Of a stretch of 64,000 nt of DNA, positions 1 to 11,714 are shown in pieces. Positions within the stretch are counted from its first letter, which is position 1, and every line of letters begins with the position of its first letter. Source of the stretch: Mycocentrospora acerina (taxonomy: Eukaryota; Ascomycota; Dothideomycetes; Pleosporales); the NCBI GenBank assembly GCA_022701365.1, contig JAKUHH010000230.1, positions 186,001-250,000 on the forward strand. Direction: 5' to 3'. A program made the translations under genes and the position numbers. The notes below the pieces were generated by a model. The model saw only the letters and a program-made list of their open reading frames with translations, ran no database searches and was not told where the DNA came from.

Positions 1-1614
1 ATCCCTTCCTCCAATAGTCAGCGAGATTCGACTAATAGATCTTGTCATGAATCACCAGAGGGCAGCCAAGCCAAACCTGATATGAAAAATCGCTACAAGC
101 CAAATTATAGGATCCAATCATCATCCTGTATCACACGGCAAATGCAAGGCGCAAGAAATTCACGGGTATGAGAATTCTAACGCCCTACATGTGTGAGACA
201 AAGTCGGCAATGTTAGCGACATCATATAAGCCGTTATGCACCATTCTGCGCAACAATATCAGCAGACACTTTACATTCTAGTAGCCGGACCGTGTAGATT
301 GCGTCCCAACTTTATCCAGTGGCTACTGAATGCAGCTACATACGATAAAGGAAGATGTCTACCAGACCCAAGTGGCGCATGACACACGGTCCATACCGCT
401 TTGCATCCAGATCTGAGGGGTCCGATGCGAAACCACGTTGTCTGATAATAATCCGGGGTAAGAATCGAGTAGGCCACATGGCCATTTAATATCACCTCTT
501 ATAAGCAAGGGAATTACCCCACAGTTCAGTAACTGCAGATGCACGTGGCATACGGCAGTCACATTAAGAACCGGGCAGCACTGAATGAGTCTGTTTCTAA
601 TCAGTCAAGTTGTGGAACAATCGACCGAACGGTACTGGAATGCCCAGAGCAAGAGGTGAGCCCAATGTGATCATATTGCGCTCACGAGATCTGGATTAGA
701 CGAATAGTTGTCCGCAGTATTTGTTCTTTGACAACCTTGACATACCCCCAGCTTTTGTGTGCATATTGCATCAGCTTTGCGATCTCGTCGACCAAGCGAA
801 TCCCTGTATATGCATGAGATCCCGACTAGTATTGAATCCATCCATTCTAAGATCTCGCCACTAGCAATGAGTTGCATACATGGGTTGAGTGGTAAAAAAA
901 AAAAGTACGGTTAATTGGTGTGGTTCCATGTACTGAAGGCTTTTCTCACTAGACAGCCGAGTCATTATGATATCTCAGTCAGCGACCTTTTCCTGCGTCA
1001 GGCTACTAGACGCCACCAACTCGTATATGAAGTGCATGACAGGCGTGAATTACGGCAAGGCCAAGCACAAACCGGCTGTTTTTACCTGTGCTTTCTGCAA
1101 CACCGTTCTGTAGTTCGCAAACCTGACAGCGGTGATTTCCTTCAGACCGTCACCAACGGTGCTAAGCCATGTTGCCTTTCACGATTTTCAGACAAGAACG
1201 GGTCACGAGTTATCATTAGAGGAACAAAAGCTTATAAAATACATAATCCTTGTGTTCATCTTAGGCCGCCGTCGAGTATCCCTGTCATATGTTTTGGCGC
1301 CACCTTTATTGTCTGAGCGCGAATGCGGAGCGCCCCATGCCGTCCCCGCATTCGTCCTCCCAATTTCGCCATGGAGGGTCGCTGACCGAAGACAGGCCAG
1401 GAGGGGCCAAACGTGAAGATTGATATATTCGCTCGTCAGTCTCCCGTCTCGGGGTGTTCTCTCTTGCTGTATCATCTCAGTCTCTTACAAGCCATACACG
1501 TCTTGCATCCCCCGCTCTCTTTACTCTTTGAATGTTGCACTTGAATCGAGGCTGCACACGCCGCAGAATCTTGAGTGCAGCCAACTTCGGCCGTTGTGTG
1601 AACGTCCACCAATC
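1..1614. other. gene-free left edge and TF upstream region
   Basis: No open frame here carries a recognisable domain or a good splice-joined gene. The longest frames are short and compositionally random. The right part, up to the ATG at 1615, is presumably promoter and 5' leader of the Zn2Cys6 gene. I see no repeat or RNA gene. Confidence 0.5.
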
Positions 1615-3904
1615 ATGACAGGAATTACACCTTCACCAGACGTTAGTCCCGTGTCAGCAGCAACTACCAATGGACATTATCCGCGAGACTCCTTCTCCCT
1701 TGGCCTTTCTGCGTTGCCAGAAGCAGGCGCTTTTGCTCTCAAATCTGCCCTACGGTCCCCTCATCTCCTTGACTCCCCGAATGGCTTTTTCTCCGGCAGC
1801 ATCAGCCTGAGCAACCCGTTCAAGAAGCGACGCAATATGTCTCAGTCATCCAGTACAGATCGCGAGATGTCTAATGACACCCCGCCTTCTCAGACAAACG
1901 ACACCACACCTACGACAAAGAGTGCCAACGGAGCCAATGGCGATTCAAGGCCTTCCACGAAAAAGCGCCACAGCACTGATATTCTAGATTATCCACGACG
2001 ACGCGCGACCATTGCGGTACTGCAGCAATACCAAACTACCTACTTTGTTCTCCTACTGACTGCTTGTAGTGCGAAATCTGTCGGTCCAGAAAATCGCGTT
2101 GTGACGGAGCGCGGCCGAAATGCAGGCTGTGCACAGAGTTGAACGCGGAATGCGTGTACCGCGAACCGGGCATCAAGTTAGATGCTGGCGACAAATTGAT
2201 CCTAGAACATCTAAGCCGTATCGAAGGTCTCCTCCAGACTAGTCTCACCAACGGCTTCTCATTGTCGACGCACTCGCCTACCACGAGCAATTCGACGAGT
2301 GAGGACTTCTTGGCCCGCAGTATTGGTAACATGCCTCTTCTGGGTGTGGTACAGCCGATCAATGGAATCGGTACATGGACCAGCGGCCCTTCAAATATCT
2401 CCACTATGCCAAAGACACACAATACTGCCGCACTGAACCTCCTATCGTCGCCTATGATTCGAGAATTAGTATCTCGCCCCTATGATCCCAAGATACTCCT
2501 CCAACTCGAAATGACTCGAGAATCGATAAGTCTCACATCAACACGAGGCCTGGATTTGTCGAATACTGGTCCATATGTTCAGGCCTACTTCGAACGAGTA
2601 AACGTCTTCTATGCGTGCGTCAATCCGTACACATGGAGCACTTATTACCAGACTGCGCTTGCACATGGCTTCCGAGAGGGTCCAGAAAGCTGTATTGTTC
2701 TCTTGGTGCTTGCTTTGGGTCATGCCGGAAGTACTGGAAGCATCACGCAACAAAACTGTGAGAAAGACCCTCCTGGACTGGCCTACTTCGCATCGGCCTG
2801 GGCTTTACTCCCTAGCGTGATGACGAGGAACAACATGGTTGCTGCGCAATGTCAAATATTGACTGCGGCATATCTCGTTTACCTTGTTCGTCCTGTCGAA
2901 GCTTGGAATGTTTTGTCAGGCGCCAGCATGAAGTTGCAGTTGCTTTTGAGTGCGCCAGGACGAGTTTCTCCGGCAGAAGAAGAGCTAGGGAAGAGAGTGT
3001 ACTGGAACGCGGTAATGATTGAGAGGTAAGCAACCCATCTGTAGCAATAAAGCACGTGCTGATGAGAGTATGCAGCGACCTTCTTGCAGAGCTCGATCTT
3101 CCCCACTCAGGAATCGCACAATTCGAAGAAGGATTCTCATTGCCGACTGGGTTTGAAGATTCAGGAACTGAGGCAGTTGGTCGAGACGAATTATGGTATT
3201 TCCTTGCAGAAATTGCTCTTCGAAGGCTCCTCAATCGCGTTAGCTCTATGCTTTACATCCGAACGACACCGTATTCCAAAGGACCCGCTGCTACATCTAT
3301 TGCTCAACTAGACCCGCTGGTTGTCGAATTGGACTATCAGTTGAACCAATGGTACGCAGGACTTCCACCAGCTATGCAATTTCCCCTCGACAGGGTACCA
3401 TTACAAAACCCGGTACAGACTGTTCTGAGATTGCGGTACTTTGCATGTCGCACGATCATCTTCCGACCATATGTGCTTCTAGTCCTACAAGACGAATCTC
3501 TAGCCATGGACGCAGGCGTACAAGATAATTGTCACAAATGTTTGGAGGCATGCGTGCGCCAGCTAGAATATATCACAGCACACCACGCAGGGCATTTGCC
3601 TTACTTATTTCAGGGCGCTCTATCGTAAGTTTTATAAGCTTTTTATGTTTGAATCTGATCTAATGCATATAATAGCATCATATCGCAGACCTTGCTTATC
3701 ATGGGTGCAACCATGACCGCCTCGCTTTCGCAACTTCTTCCTCCGCCCGCTACCATGGATGATATCATAAACAATGTCGTCCTTGAAATGGAACGTTACG
3801 CCCACCTTGCACCGAGTCTGCTTCTATCAGCCGAACTTATTCGAGAAGCAGAAGGAAAGCGACAAATGTGGCTTCGCACCGCTGGTTTGAAGTTTGAGCC
3901 CTGA
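1615..3904 (+). CDS. Zn2Cys6 fungal transcription factor
   Basis: Predicted nuclear DNA-binding regulator of about 711 residues. Exons are 1615-2016, 2070-3025, 3076-3624 and 3676-3904. Joining exon 1 to exon 2 places the binuclear zinc cluster at about residues 135-162, with the order C-x2-C-x6-C, then C-x2-C-x6-C, beginning CEICRSRKSRCDGARPKC. Residues 1-134 are Ser/Thr/Pro-rich and look disordered. A fungal-specific transcription factor (middle homology) domain follows from about residue 290, including the stretch YFERVNVFYACVNPYTW, and extends into exon 3. The start at 1615 was chosen because the upstream in-frame ATG at 1420 would add low-quality sequence and the 1615 context is better. 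Exon 1 ends just before the first zinc cysteine, so the finger appears only after splicing. The target pathway cannot be told; no biosynthetic cluster flanks it. Confidence 0.88.
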
Positions 3905-5937
3905 ACGGAGCATATGAATGACAGGCCCCAATTCACAGTACGAGACTTGGAAGTAAAGCATACAGTTGAGTTTTTGCTTGGCTAGAACACAGGACGCCGC
4001 GATGTGGACAGTACAGTTCTACAAAATCTGGGTCAAATCTGTCTTGTCACTGTCAAATTGCATGTTGCTCGCAAATCAATTCTAGAGTACCGCACACAGC
4101 AGAAAGGCACAATCAGGCAACACGAAAAACCCACTGATGGGCTTCCATTTGAGATACGATCCGGACTTTGATCAAGCTCGCAGGTTGTAAAACCTCATCT
4201 TGCTGCATCTACGAATTGGCGACGCGAAGTGACGAGCAACATAGCTCTGTGAGTCATGGTAGCCAAAAACTACTCAATGACCATGTAGGTATTAGCTTCA
4301 TCGGACTTTAAAAAACGTTGTATCGTCAGAGTAAACTGGGTCCAGATACTCAATCAGGAAAAGTCTCTAACGAACAAACTCACGAGACCGCAAGACTCTG
4401 CAGGCTTTGTGCCAAAATCACTTGGACTTGCCATAAAAAGGCAAATAGTCTGTAGTATGAGACGTCTATGTATATTAAATACCATGTACTTTAAATGAAC
4501 CCCATACCGGCATTTCTCTAGGCCTACTGTACAACTATCCAATCACAGTGTAATTCCCATAAACACAGTCCTCCCCTACCCTGTATGCAACGTGTTCGCC
4601 CAAGCTCCTACATCAGCATATCATCTACCTGACGCAAAGGCGCTAATTTTTCCAGAGCAGATCCCCCCAGCACAAAACCCAACTTGGAGATGCTGCACCC
4701 CGCATACTCGATATTACCCGGATCCACCAACCGAGATCTCGCCATATTGAAACAAACGCAGGGACATCCTCGTGGCAATAAAGTCTGGGGAGAGAACCGA
4801 GGCGAAGAGAAATTGCCCGCGTGCATGGGATATAGACATGTGCAAGGGGGAGGGGGGAGGAGGCAAATGAGCTAAAAATTTGGGATAAGTGGTCTCGCAC
4901 GTACGGATCACAGGCCGCAAGGGGTGGGGGAAGGGGCTGAGACACTACATCATACCATAATACATCACATTACATTGTCACGGACCGGAAGAGTAAGCCT
5001 TCCGTGTATGGTGTTGAGGTGTGGCCGCGTGCATGCGTTGTGCAGCTATCGCGTGGCTGAGCCAGCCATAGGAATAGCAGTGTTTGGATGCCGGAATGCG
5101 TCTTGGTGTGATGGGGTGGGTTTCTCATGGGTTCAGCCTTGGTGGTTGGTGCGGGAATCGGGTCTGCGGGAAACTGCCGGGCTGTTCGTAGTATTGATTG
5201 CTGCGAGTGTTGTGTGGGGTGGGCGCAGGGGGGAGCTATTGGTGCGTTTGACGATGCTTTTGTAAGGACGCTGGTAGTACTTTATTTCAGTATGAATCGG
5301 TGTTGTGGATGTGATCTTTGTTGAAGTGTGTGAGATAGATAGTTAGAGCAGGTAACAGAAAGGTCTGCGAAAGCTGTTGTTCTGGACGGAGAGTAGATTT
5401 CTAAGATGGTGTGTTGGGACAGTTAACTGTTTTGACATGGTGGTCTTATATGCCTTATGGGGTGAGTGCTATGAGATAAAAGAATTGTTATGAAATGACA
5501 CTTGAAAAACAAATCGTGGTTGCTTTCTAGCGTGAATAACATATTGTGTTATGTTCCAAGGTTGACTTATAAGATATGAGACTTGCTGACTTCATAATTC
5601 CAATTCTTTACGCTGAATTGTTACTCTGAATTAAATGTCTTGCAGATGATGAGGATCAGTTGGTCTGAAAGCACTTCCAACAACTAGTACCTCTCGCATT
5701 TACAGGAAAATGCAAGAAAAGCCTTAGGCTCGCGGCTGTGCTATTTTACTTGGACAATCGGTATTGACTATGTTCTTAGTCTGGAGCATCAGGGCATTGC
5801 AAACGCAGCGTGATATGTGCAAAGCAATCCAGCATGAGATAAACGAGAAAGGCTAACAAGTCTTGATTCTAAACGACACGCGGTGTCTTGTACGGAAGAC
5901 CGGACAGCAGTGCCGACTTTGCGCCATGCGAACTACA
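3905..5937. other. 2 kb gene-free region between TF and lcp5
   Basis: The region lies between the 3' ends of a plus-strand and a minus-strand gene, so it is a convergent intergenic space. No frame gives a credible protein. The stretch near 4920-5330 is markedly rich in G and T on the plus strand, which produces long but meaningless frames. No tRNA or clear repeat was seen. Confidence 0.5.
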
Positions 5938-7008
5938 TTAGTGCTTATACCTAGCCACTACCTTCCTTCGCTTCTCGAACGCATCACCCGCTGCCGATCC
6001 AGTCCCGCGGGGTCCATCCTCGATCGGGCGTTTCCTGCTTTTTTCTAGGGTGCCCTTGGAACCGCTCTTCTTCTGTGTCAGCCGCTCAATGCGGTCGATG
6101 CCAGCACTCAACCCACGCCACTCCTCGCCCCCAAATCCTCCATCTCGTCGTTTCCCTTCCTTGGCCTGGTCTTTCTTGCTCTTGGGTGCCAAACGCGTGA
6201 AATTGGATTCCTCGTACTCTCTCCTTTCGTTCTCTTCTCTTCGCTCCTTCTCCGACTTGGTGTGACGGCCGCCATCAACAATAGTACTTCCGATACTGGG
6301 TTCCGCGATTGGCGCGGAAGAAAGCTCTGTGGCAATAAACTCATCCAAAGTAGATGATTTGCCAGGTCTTCGTTCTCTTCTCTCTTCCCGGCCTTCAGTG
6401 GTAGGCATGGACATTGGCGTAATCTTGGGTGGTCTGTAGATACCATCTTTCGCGGATTCTCTCGTCCTCGATTCCGCCGCGTCTAACTTCACGCGCGCAA
6501 GTGCCGCGCTGTTGGGACCGAAAGCCATTTCATCTTCATCCTCCTCTGTCTGGGCGGAGGCTACTGATTTGGCATCGCTATCATCAGACTCTGCGCTGGC
6601 TTTGGTTTTTTGTGACTTCGACTTCGTAGATGCTTGGTTGGCCCTTCTAGTGGCATCGTCCGCGCTTCGGATGATCTTATCAATCTGGTATTTCAAACGG
6701 TTCTCGAGGGGTCGCACGCCCTTCTCCAGGTAGACGCGTAATTCAACTAGCTTTCGAACGACTTCATCTTGAGGGTGGAGGTCCTGCGCTCTCGATTGAC
6801 CGTCTGTAGACGAACGAGCCCTCAATTTAAGCAGAATAAGAAAGACCAGATTCTGGAGGTAGGAGAGCAATAGCTCATTCTTGACATCCAGCAGAGAGAT
6901 GCCTTCTTTCGGAGGTAAGATGTCGTCCTGTGGAAGAGCTTCCGTAGCGGACTGAATAGAGGATGTGAGCGTCGCGAGAAGCGACTGCAGAGAGTTGTCG
7001 ACAGCCAT
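5938..7008 (-). CDS. Lcp5/neuroguidin, Sas10/Utp3/C1D family
   Basis: A 356-residue protein in a single exon, nearly the same length as budding yeast Lcp5. The N-terminal 100 residues hold the Sas10/Utp3/C1D helical domain, recognisable from the segment LLDVKNELLLSYLQNLVFLI and the following RKLVELRVYLEKGVRPLE-type helix. The middle is acidic and Ser-rich, then comes a highly charged Lys/Arg/Glu region. The C-terminus holds the basic RKRPIEDGPRGTGSAAGDAFEKRRK-like patch, written here only as a description, which is common in nucleolar proteins. Family members associate with the U3 snoRNP and are needed for 18S rRNA maturation in the nucleolus. The gene is free of introns. The start at 7008 is the only sensible one, with the conserved helix beginning soon after. 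Confidence 0.9.
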   Translation of the reverse strand: MAVDNSLQSLLATLTSSIQSATEALPQDDILPPKEGISLLDVKNELLLSYLQNLVFLILLKLRARSSTDGQSRAQDLHPQDEVVRKLVELRVYLEKGVRPLENRLKYQIDKIIRSADDATRRANQASTKSKSQKTKASAESDDSDAKSVASAQTEEDEDEMAFGPNSAALARVKLDAAESRTRESAKDGIYRPPKITPMSMPTTEGREERRERRPGKSSTLDEFIATELSSAPIAEPSIGSTIVDGGRHTKSEKERREENERREYEESNFTRLAPKSKKDQAKEGKRRDGGFGGEEWRGLSAGIDRIERLTQKKSGSKGTLEKSRKRPIEDGPRGTGSAAGDAFEKRRKVVARYKH

Positions 7009-8241
7009 ACTTTTGAGTTGGTAAATGTGTCGTCGTCAAACGTAGCGTTTCGAGGTCGAAGATTCGAATCTCAAGAAATTTCCTTAGTTCGACGCTAACG
7101 AACGCGCACTAGCGCGTCACCAAAATATGTATAGTCCGTGCGTTTCTTGATCACTAGTGTATCGCTGAGCTCTGAGCAGCCGTTGCTTTCGTCGCTATCG
7201 CTTAAGACATAATCTTGTCATTGATGAACATACGTTATGACTGGGCGAAGATCGGAAGCTCTTTTACCGTCCGTCCTTACAAGATACGTATGAGAACTCG
7301 CAAAGGTGCTGTTCTGTATAACGAGAATCGGCCAACGCGATAGAGACCATACTCTGTAGCTGTGCTGCTACATTTCAACAGGCGTTGTAATAAATAGTGT
7401 TGAATCTAAGCGAATACGTGCCTCAAGAGTTGCCATTCAAGATTTGGGCCACAGACCGAACAGTGTTCTCTAAGTTATCACATGTACGTCACATGGAACA
7501 AAAATACGTATCCAACAGGATGGAGAGAAGAGAATATTCGGCTACACATTGGATCATGACGGCTCGAACTAAGGTATTCAGGAGGCACTTAATAAAACAA
7601 AGATCAAAGGTGGCATCTTAAGATCCGTTGCTGAGTAGTAACAAACATATTCTTATAGTTTCTGCATCATATACACCCTGTTCTCTCATCTGAACCTTTC
7701 GTTATTCGGTGCTTCGTTCTCTGGACTCGAGACACCATCACTTGATTTAATATGCTTGAACGTTACTCTCTCTGGTGGTTTCTTTTCTTGTTCAGCATGG
7801 CAGCTACGTTGATTCTGCAAGACCCTCTGGAAGCAACACCACACCGCACAGCAGAAAGCTTAGCAGTATTCGAGTATTGAACCATAAGGTCTGCTATGGA
7901 TAGTTTTAGAGCTATGATATTTCTTTGAACAGACTCGGACATGAGAATCTCAGTCATTTATCGAAGGTTGACGTTGTATATGTTACAGAGTAGATGGAGC
8001 ACGAGGACTTCATCTTCTAATCAGTATACTGTGCAGAAAAGCACTGGCCAACACAATGTTGTGGATTTGTTGAATTTCAACACCAAGAGTTAGGTATTGT
8101 TGTAGAAGATGAACGAAACTGTATGTAATATAGTGTACAGAATAAGCATGAAATTTACGCCAGACCCGCCCGTCAGCTATGAACCATCATAGGATGGCTT
8201 TTTATTTAAATGAAAATCACTTCAGCACTAATAACTTTCTT
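7009..8241. other. gene-free region
   Basis: AT-rich intergenic DNA between the lcp5 start and the stop of the next minus-strand gene. Frames such as the one at 7397-7621 have no recognisable domain and no supporting splice structure. The part next to 7009 should hold the lcp5 promoter. Confidence 0.45.
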
Positions 8242-10034
8242 TTAGGCTGTTCGATCTCCCCAACCCTTCTTCCGCATTCCGTCAAAATCGTGCAAAGACA
8301 TCCGCTTCGCAGCTGGTGACTCTCTGTCTAGGTCACCTCGTGTCATTGCATCGCTATCGACGCGGATCACGGACGGCTTTACAGAAGACTCGGTATCTTC
8401 GGAGCTCCAAGCGGGTTGCGCTGAGTGGCAAAATTAGCTTCCTTCGCATGTGTATAGCAATAGGATAACTCACCTGAATCTGTTCGGCTATGAGCAGGAT
8501 ATGTGGCATTCGCAGCGAATGTCACTGGAGAGTTCAGACGTACAGGGCTGTCGGTTACAGACGAGGAAGGCTTTGAAGCCGCATCTTCCTCTTCCTCCTC
8601 TTCTTCCCACATTCGTTGCCTCGCTAATGCTGCCTCTAGTTTGGGATCCATCATGCTCTCGACAGGCGGCGGAAGCGAACGTCTTGATCCTCCGGAGGAA
8701 CGCAGATTAGGCCTGTCGCCTCCTACCTGGATTTGCTCGAAGACTCCCCGTTGCGACGAAACATCAGGGGCAATTTGACCTCCTAGACGGGCTACAGGAG
8801 CGGGTTCGCGTCGGACATGGGTTGTTGTGGGGATTGTCGGGGCTTCTGGCTCTTGAGGTTGTTGCGGGAGAATGGGTTGTCGACGGGTGCCGATTGTGTA
8901 GTGTCCGATGGGGTGTTCTGTCATTGGTGGACAGCTGAAGTCTTTTGTAGGTGGAGGCAGGGATGGCAATCGCTGGAGTGTTGGAGTTGTTTTGATCGCC
9001 GCAGGAGGTGGGGACGGAGGCGAAGGTATGGGCGATGGTGCTCGTTGGGCTGTTGGGATTGTTCTGATCGCAACAGGAGGTGGAGATGGAGGCGAAGGGA
9101 TGGGAGATGGTGCTCTTTGGGCTGTTGGGATTGTTCTAATCGCAACAGGAGGTGGAGATGGAGGCGAAGGGATGGGAGATGGTGCTCTTTGGGCTATTGG
9201 GATTGCCTTAATCGCCGCGGGAGGCGGAGACGGAGGCGATGGGACGGGGGATGGGGCTCGTTGGGCTGTTGGGGTTGTCTTAACCTCCGCGCGAGGTGGT
9301 GATGGAGGCGAAGGGACAACATTAGACCGCACTGGACGAGTAGGAACCACAGGTACTGGTATTTGTGACGGAAGAGCAGATACCGGACGAGCTGTAGGAG
9401 TCGCCGTCTTAAGTTTTGAGGCTTCGTCGTTGGGGAAGGGCCCTTGCTCAAAGTCGTACGCCATCGAGTTCTGGATGGCGAGTCTCAAATCTTCCTCCTC
9501 TTGTCTGGCGCGTTCTGCCGCTTCCAGTGACATCCTCTTGGCGCACTCGAAGTCAGACTCCTCATTCTGCTTTACCATATTATCGTAGTTATGCTTTGAT
9601 TCAAGTGAAAGCTTCCGGGCTCTTGCCTCCAGATGTTCCTCTCGGCTTCTGGTCTCAGCAAGACTTAGTTGGCGAGCCTCCTCCAATTGCTCACGATCCC
9701 TGCGTTCGAACTCCTTTTGTGACTCTTGCATCGCCTTCAATTCATGTTCTCTAATAGCCTCTTCTCTCTCCTTCGCTTCAGCAAGACTGATTTTACGAAC
9801 CCTCTCCTCTTCACGCTGTAGGACTGTCGCCTCTGTGTCATCGCACTCCTCGTAGAGACATTTATCACAAATGCCGGTTTCATCTACTTTCCGAAGTGTG
9901 ACGTATTGCCTAGTGAAAATGTTTTCAGGACTGCAGGCAACACCATTCTGCAAATATTTTGGACATCCTCTTGTGTTCGCCTTGTCGTCCGACTTGTGGC
10001 CGCATTCCAGATGTGAGATTGTGTATTCGCACAT
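8242..10034 (-). CDS. hypothetical: Cys-rich N-terminus, UIM, Pro-rich repeats
   Basis: Not a family I can name. Exons are 8474-10034 and 8242-8420, joined across a 53 bp GTGAGT..CAG intron; splicing replaces a short read-through tail by about 59 residues ending KKGWGDRTA. The start at 10034 (MCEYTISHLECGHK) is preferred over an in-frame ATG at 10121, because it begins directly with a Cys/His-rich segment of about 60 residues (CEY, ECGHK, GCPKYL, VACS, ICDKC, YEECDD) that looks zinc-binding. A long charged alpha-helical region follows, with four or five copies of an R(K/Q)(I/L)SLAE-type motif. At about residues 176-193 the segment EEEDLRLAIQNSMA matches a ubiquitin-interacting motif. Residues about 239-348 are 24-residue Pro/Ser-rich repeats. 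The rest is disordered. A ubiquitin-related adaptor role is inference only. Confidence 0.72.
8989..9318. repeat. 72-bp in-frame tandem repeat (coding)
   Basis: Four full 72 bp units start at 8989, 9061, 9133 and 9205, and a partial fifth starts at 9277. Units two and three are almost identical. On the coding (minus) strand each unit encodes 24 residues of the type PSPIPSPPSPPP followed by AI(K/R)TIPTAQRA. The period is a multiple of three, so copy-number change would keep the frame. Confidence 0.9.
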
Positions 10035-10800
10035 GGTGATTGAAGGAATAGAACAGGTTTCTTGCCTTTCAAAAATTGGTGTGTAGGAGTTAATGTTTAG
10101 AGAAAGTGTTGGTATCTTCACAGTTTATGAGTAGATACTTATATGCATGCCACGCTGTTCAGGTTAGCAAACTAGTGAAGCGAGATATGCGGGCCACGCT
10201 GTGCTTGCCAGCAAACAAGTGAAGCGAGTGGGGATGGCTGGTGTTCTATGTCCTCGGCAACCCATGTGTGCGCGACTACTGAGAGTAGAAATACATGGGG
10301 TGAGCAAAGAAGCGGTGTTGTTGTGTTCGCGAATGGTTGGCTGCAAGCGACAGCCTCGACTTCACAGGTCAGCCCCACATCATCTGCTCGTGCGTGCATC
10401 CGGTCTGGAGAGATGTGTTTCACGAGAACGTAAGAAATTATAGTGCAGTGATGATGTGTTCAGCATGACGATGAGGGGATTTTGGCTTAACCTGACACGG
10501 ATTGCTCTGCAGCGTCCAATGTCGACCTGTGACATGGCGGCCATTTGACTGGTATGTCACTCCATCACTGACGAAACGGCCAGCTCTTGTCGTTGTCGCA
10601 GGACAGAAAGACGACAGGAAAGCGCTCGAGCACAGAAGTTGAGGCTCAGGTGGTGATGATGATGAAAATGATGATGATGGGAAGATTATATATCCTTCGC
10701 TGTGATTGGATGGATTTTTAGGGACCTTGGCGTTCTGAGTGAGCTCGTCGTTGACATCTTCGACCAACGCCATCGTCTCCAACCCGTCCCGCCGCCCACC
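10035..10800. other. divergent intergenic promoter region
   Basis: Lies between the minus-strand gene starting at 10034 and the plus-strand complex I gene starting at 10801. It must hold both promoters. A long minus-strand frame (10438-11256) runs through it but is antisense to the complex I exons and has no domain. No TATA box or repeat stands out. Confidence 0.5.
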
Positions 10801-11714
10801 ATGTCCTCGAAACTGGTCCCTTTTGTGTTCCGCAGCGTCCCCCGGGCCTCGCGACAGTTCCAGCAGACTCAATGGCGGGCGTTCAGCGTGACGCGACCCG
10901 CACGGAGTGACACCCTCAATGTGGTATGTCATTCTTTGCCTTCGACAGCCCCCCTCCAATTGCGTCGCTGATGTGATCCGCAGCACCGCAACACTCCCGA
11001 CAACAACCCCTCGATACCCTTCAAATTTACGCCGCAAAATGAGGAGCTGATCCAGGAAGTCCTCTCCCGGTACCCCTCGCAGTACAAGAAGGCGGCTGTT
11101 ATGCCGCTCCTCGACCTCGGACAGCGACAGCACGGATTCTGCAGCATTAGCGTCATGAACGAGGTAGCGAAGCTTCTTGAGATGCCACCCATGCGAGTGT
11201 ATGAGGTTGCCACTTTCTACACCATGTACAACCGTACTCCGGTTGGCAAGTTTCACGTCCAGATCTGCACAACAGTGAGTCGAGCCAAAACAGGATAATA
11301 GATCTGGTAGCTGACGGGAGATAGACTCCCTGCATGCTGTGCAACAGTGACTCCGTCATGAAGGCCTGCGAGGACACTCTGGGCATCCACCACGGCCAGA
11401 CCACCAAGGACGGTCTCTTCACCATGACCGAAGTCGAGTGCCTCGGCGCATGTGCAAACGCACCCATGGTTCAGATCAACGACGACTACTACGAGGATCT
11501 CACATACGACTCAACCGTTTCATTGCTCAAGGCTCTGAAGCATGCCTCTGAGATCACCGGCGCACAACCCGGAAGCGTTGGGGCTGGCGGCGTGAAAGTG
11601 CCAGCAGCAGGACCATTGAGCGGAAGGAAGAGCTCCGAGCCGGCTGGTGGCTTGACTTCTCTAACAAGCGAACCCTGGGGGAACGAGACTTTGAGGAAAG
11701 ACGGTGCTCTTTGA
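10801..11714 (+). CDS. NADH dehydrogenase 24 kDa subunit (NDUFV2-type), complex I
   Basis: A mitochondrial matrix-arm subunit of respiratory complex I that carries the N1a 2Fe-2S cluster. Exons are 10801-10923, 10984-11274 and 11325-11714, giving 267 residues, the usual length. The first 35 or so residues are rich in Arg, Ser and Ala with few acidic residues, as in a mitochondrial targeting peptide. The mature part begins near [16 protein letters not shown]. The four cluster ligands are visible: Cys136 and Cys141 (ICTTTPC, spanning the exon 2/3 join) and Cys177 and Cys181 (CLGAC). The segment [20 protein letters not shown] is characteristic of the family. Splice joins are in phase 0 at both introns. 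Nothing is missing. Confidence 0.96.

Noticed and set aside
915..1475. Open frames on both strands at the left edge
   Set aside because: No conserved domain, no plausible splicing and overlapping frames on opposite strands.
4643..5324. Several frames of 65-113 codons on both strands
   Set aside because: They overlap each other and come from a G/T-skewed stretch; no family motif.
8817..9588. Long plus-strand frames of Gly/Asp or Trp/Arg repeats
   Set aside because: They are the antisense reading of the 72 bp coding repeat of the minus-strand gene.
10438..11256. A 272-codon minus-strand frame
   Set aside because: Antisense to complex I exons and with no recognisable domain.
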